From contig NC_092226.1 of NCBI RefSeq assembly GCF_036320965.1, positions 23,299,502-23,363,501 of the forward strand: a DNA stretch of 64,000 nt, written 5' to 3'. The DNA comes from Panulirus ornatus (taxonomy: Eukaryota > Arthropoda > Malacostraca > Decapoda > Palinuridae). This document shows, one piece after another, positions 61,485 to 64,000 of this stretch; positions within the stretch are counted from its first letter, which is position 1; the number at the start of each line of letters is the position of its first letter. The position numbers were made by a program, and so were the translations under genes. The notes under the pieces are model-generated. The model searched no databases. It worked only from the letters and a program-made list of their open reading frames with translations, and had not been told where the DNA came from.

Positions 61485-64000
61485 GAGCATAAGGATTGAG
61501 TGCCAGTGTTAGGGTTGAGTGAGCATAAGGATTGAGTGCCAGTGTTAGGGTTGAGTGAGCATAAGGATTGAGTGCCAGTGTTAGGGTTGAGTGAGCATAA
61601 GGATTGAGTGCCAGTGTTAGGGTTGAGTGAGCATAAGGATTGAGTGCCAGTGTTAGGGTTGAGTGAGCATAAGGATTGAGTGCCAGTGTTAGGGTTGAGT
61701 GAGCATAAGGATTGAGTGCCAGTGTTAGGGTTGAGTGAGCATAAGGATTGAGTGCCAGTGTTAGGGTTGAGTGAGCATAAGGATTGAGTGCCAGTGTTAG
61801 GGTTGAGTGAGCATAAGGATTGAGTGCCAGTGTTAGGGTTGAGTGAGCATAAGGATTGAGTGCCAGTGTTAGGGTTGAGTGAGCATAAGGATTGAGTGCC
61901 AGTGTTAGGGTTGAGTGAGCATAAGGATTGAGTGCCAGTGTTAGGGTTGAGTGAGCATAAGGATTGAGTGCCAGTGTTAGGGTTGAGTGAGCATAAGGAT
62001 TGAGTGCCAGTGTTAGGGTTGAGTGAGCATAAGGATTGAGTGCCAGTGTTAGGGTTGAGTGAGCATAAGGATTGAGTGCCAGTGTTAGGGTTGAGTGAGC
62101 ATAAGGATTGAGTGCCAGTGTTAGGGTTGAGTGAGCATAAGGATTGAGTGCCAGTGTTAGGGTTGAGTGAGCATAAGGATTGAGTGCCAGTGTTAGGGTT
62201 GAGTGAGCATAAGGATTGAGTGCCAGTGTTAGGGTTGAGTGAGCATAAGGATTGAGTGCCAGTGTTAGGGTTGAGTGAGCATAAGGATTGAGTGCCAGTG
62301 TTAGGGTTGAGTGAGCATAAGGATTGAGTGCCAGTGTTAGGGTTGAGTGAGCATAAGGATTGAGTGCCAGTGTTAGGGTTGAGTGAGCATAAGGATTGAG
62401 TGCCAGTGTTAGGGTTGAGTGAGCATAAGGATTGAGTGCCAGTGTTAGGGTTGAGTGAGCATAAGGATTGAGTGCCAGTGTTAGGGTTGAGTGAGCATAA
62501 GGATTGAGTGCCAGTGTTAGGGTTGAGTGAGCATAAGGATTGAGTGCCAGTGTTAGGGTTGAGTGAGCATAAGGATTGAGTGCCAGTGTTAGGGTTGAGT
62601 GAGCATAAGGATTGAGTGCCAGTGTTAGGGTTGAGTGAGCATAAGGATTGAGTGCCAGTGTTAGGGTTGAGTGAGCATAAGGATTGAGTGCCAGTGTTAG
62701 GGTTGAGTGAGCATAAGGATTGAGTGCCAGTGTTAGGGTTGAGTGAGCATAAGGATTGAGTGCCAGTGTTAGGGTTGAGTGAGCATAAGGATTGAGTGCC
62801 AGTGTTAGGGTTGAGTGAGCATAAGGATTGAGTGCCAGTGTTAGGGTTGAGTGAGCATAAGGATTGAGTGCCAGTGTTAGGGTTGAGTGAGCATAAGGAT
62901 TGAGTGCCAGTGTTAGGGTTGAGTGAGCATAAGGATTGAGTGCCAGTGTTAGGGTTGAGTGAGCATAAGGATTGAGTGCCAGTGTTAGGGTTGAGTGAGC
63001 ATAAGGATTGAGTGCCAGTGTTAGGGTTGAGTGAGCATAAGGATTGAGTGCCAGTGTTAGGGTTGAGTGAGCATAAGGATTGAGTGCCAGTGTTAGGGTT
63101 GAGTGAGCATAAGGATTGAGTGCCAGTGTTAGGGTTGAGTGAGCATAAGGATTGAGTGCCAGTGTTAGGGTTGAGTGAGCATAAGGATTGAGTGCCAGTG
63201 TTAGGGTTGAGTGAGCATAAGGATTGAGTGCCAGTGTTAGGGTTGAGTGAGCATAAGGATTGAGTGCCAGTGTTAGGGTTGAGTGAGCATAAGGATTGAG
63301 TGCCAGTGTTAGGGTTGAGTGAGCATAAGGATTGAGTGCCAGTGTTAGGGTTGAGTGAGCATAAGGATTGAGTGCCAGTGTTAGGGTTGAGTGAGCATAA
63401 GGATTGAGTGCCAGTGTTAGGGTTGAGTGAGCATAAGGATTGAGTGCCAGTGTTAGGGTTGAGTGAGCATAAGGATTGAGTGCCAGTGTTAGGGTTGAGT
63501 GAGCATAAGGATTGAGTGCCAGTGTTAGGGTTGAGTGAGCATAAGGATTGAGTGCCAGTGTTAGGGTTGAGTGAGCATAAGGATTGAGTGCCAGTGTTAG
63601 GGTTGAGTGAGCATAAGGATTGAGTGCCAGTGTTAGGGTTGAGTGAGCATAAGGATTGAGTGCCAGTGTTAGGGTTGAGTGAGCATAAGGATTGAGTGCC
63701 AGTGTTAGGGTTGAGTGAGCATAAGGATTGAGTGCCAGTGTTAGGGTTGAGTGAGCATAAGGATTGAGTGCCAGTGTTAGGGTTGAGTGAGCATAAGGAT
63801 TGAGTGCCAGTGTTAGGGTTGAGTGAGCATAAGGATTGAGTGCCAGTGTTAGGGTTGAGTGAGCATAATGGTTGAGTGCGTGTTAGGGTTGAGTGAGCAT
63901 AATGGTTGAGTGCGTGTTAGGGTTGAGTGAGCATAAGGATTGAGTGCCAGTGTTAGGGCTGAGTGAGCATAGGGATTGAGTGCCAGTGTCAGGGTTGAGT
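61485..64000. repeat. 36-bp satellite, about 70 copies, runs off the window
   Basis: Unit contains GAGCATAAGGATTGAGTGCC then AGTGTTAGGGTTGAGT (36 bp). From 61,485 to about 63,860 the copies look identical by eye. Diverged and shortened (34-bp, ATGGTTGAGTGCGTG) copies appear only at 63,861-64,000. The array is open-ended to the right. The internal TTAGGG is part of a longer unit and is not a telomere tract. Confidence 0.98.

Noticed and set aside
61485..64000. Telomere, because of repeated TTAGGG
   Set aside because: TTAGGG occurs once per 36-bp unit, embedded in other sequence; the arthropod telomere repeat is TTAGG.

Overview
This is a eukaryotic, intron/intergenic-type window with no protein-coding gene that I can support. 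It suggests a decapod (or closely related malacostracan) crustacean. The reasons are the very high density of long dinucleotide microsatellites, an interstitial run of the arthropod telomere repeat TTAGG, and degraded non-LTR retrotransposons whose 3' ends and terminal motifs resemble repeats I know from decapod genomes. No bacterial-type features, rRNA genes or intact tRNA genes are visible. Most long open frames are by-products of tandem repeats, including stop-free satellites whose unit length is not a multiple of three.

Layout. 0-4 kb: unique AT-moderate sequence, then several minus-strand LINE reverse-transcriptase (RT) fragments. 4.6-24.7 kb: unique sequence interleaved with microsatellites and minisatellites (21-, 35-, 23-, ~46-, 15- and 24-bp units), a small palindrome cluster near 14.2 kb, another LINE 3' end (14.7-15.2 kb) and the first foldback-like element (20.4-20.9 kb). 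25-28.6 kb: the longest LINE copy (minus strand) with endonuclease and RT remnants. 29.4-30.3 kb: a 17-bp array. 36.5-37.5 kb: a plus-strand LINE fragment. 37.7-39.8 kb: a minus-strand endonuclease/RT LINE bounded by inverted copies of one short motif and by AT tracts. 40.7-42.1 kb: two tRNA-headed SINE copies in opposite orientation, a second SINE type and a LINE 3' end. 42.9-55.7 kb: largely tandem repeats (56-, 79-, 34-, 24-, 30-, 22- and 42-bp units), a TTAGG tract and two more foldback-family loci. 56.3-59.2 kb: a cluster of a CR1-like LINE end, two Penelope-like element ends joined head to head, and another LINE fragment. 61.0-64.0 kb: a 41-bp array, then a nearly homogeneous 36-bp satellite that runs off the window.

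Four points deserve attention: a dispersed inverted-repeat (foldback) family built from 21-bp direct repeats at four loci, two of which bracket the TTAGG tract; the head-to-head Penelope-like pair; the LINE flanked by inverted terminal motifs; and LINE/SINE 3' ends that run directly into CA/TG microsatellites. All functional statements about transposons rest on short conserved motifs read by eye, not on database searches.
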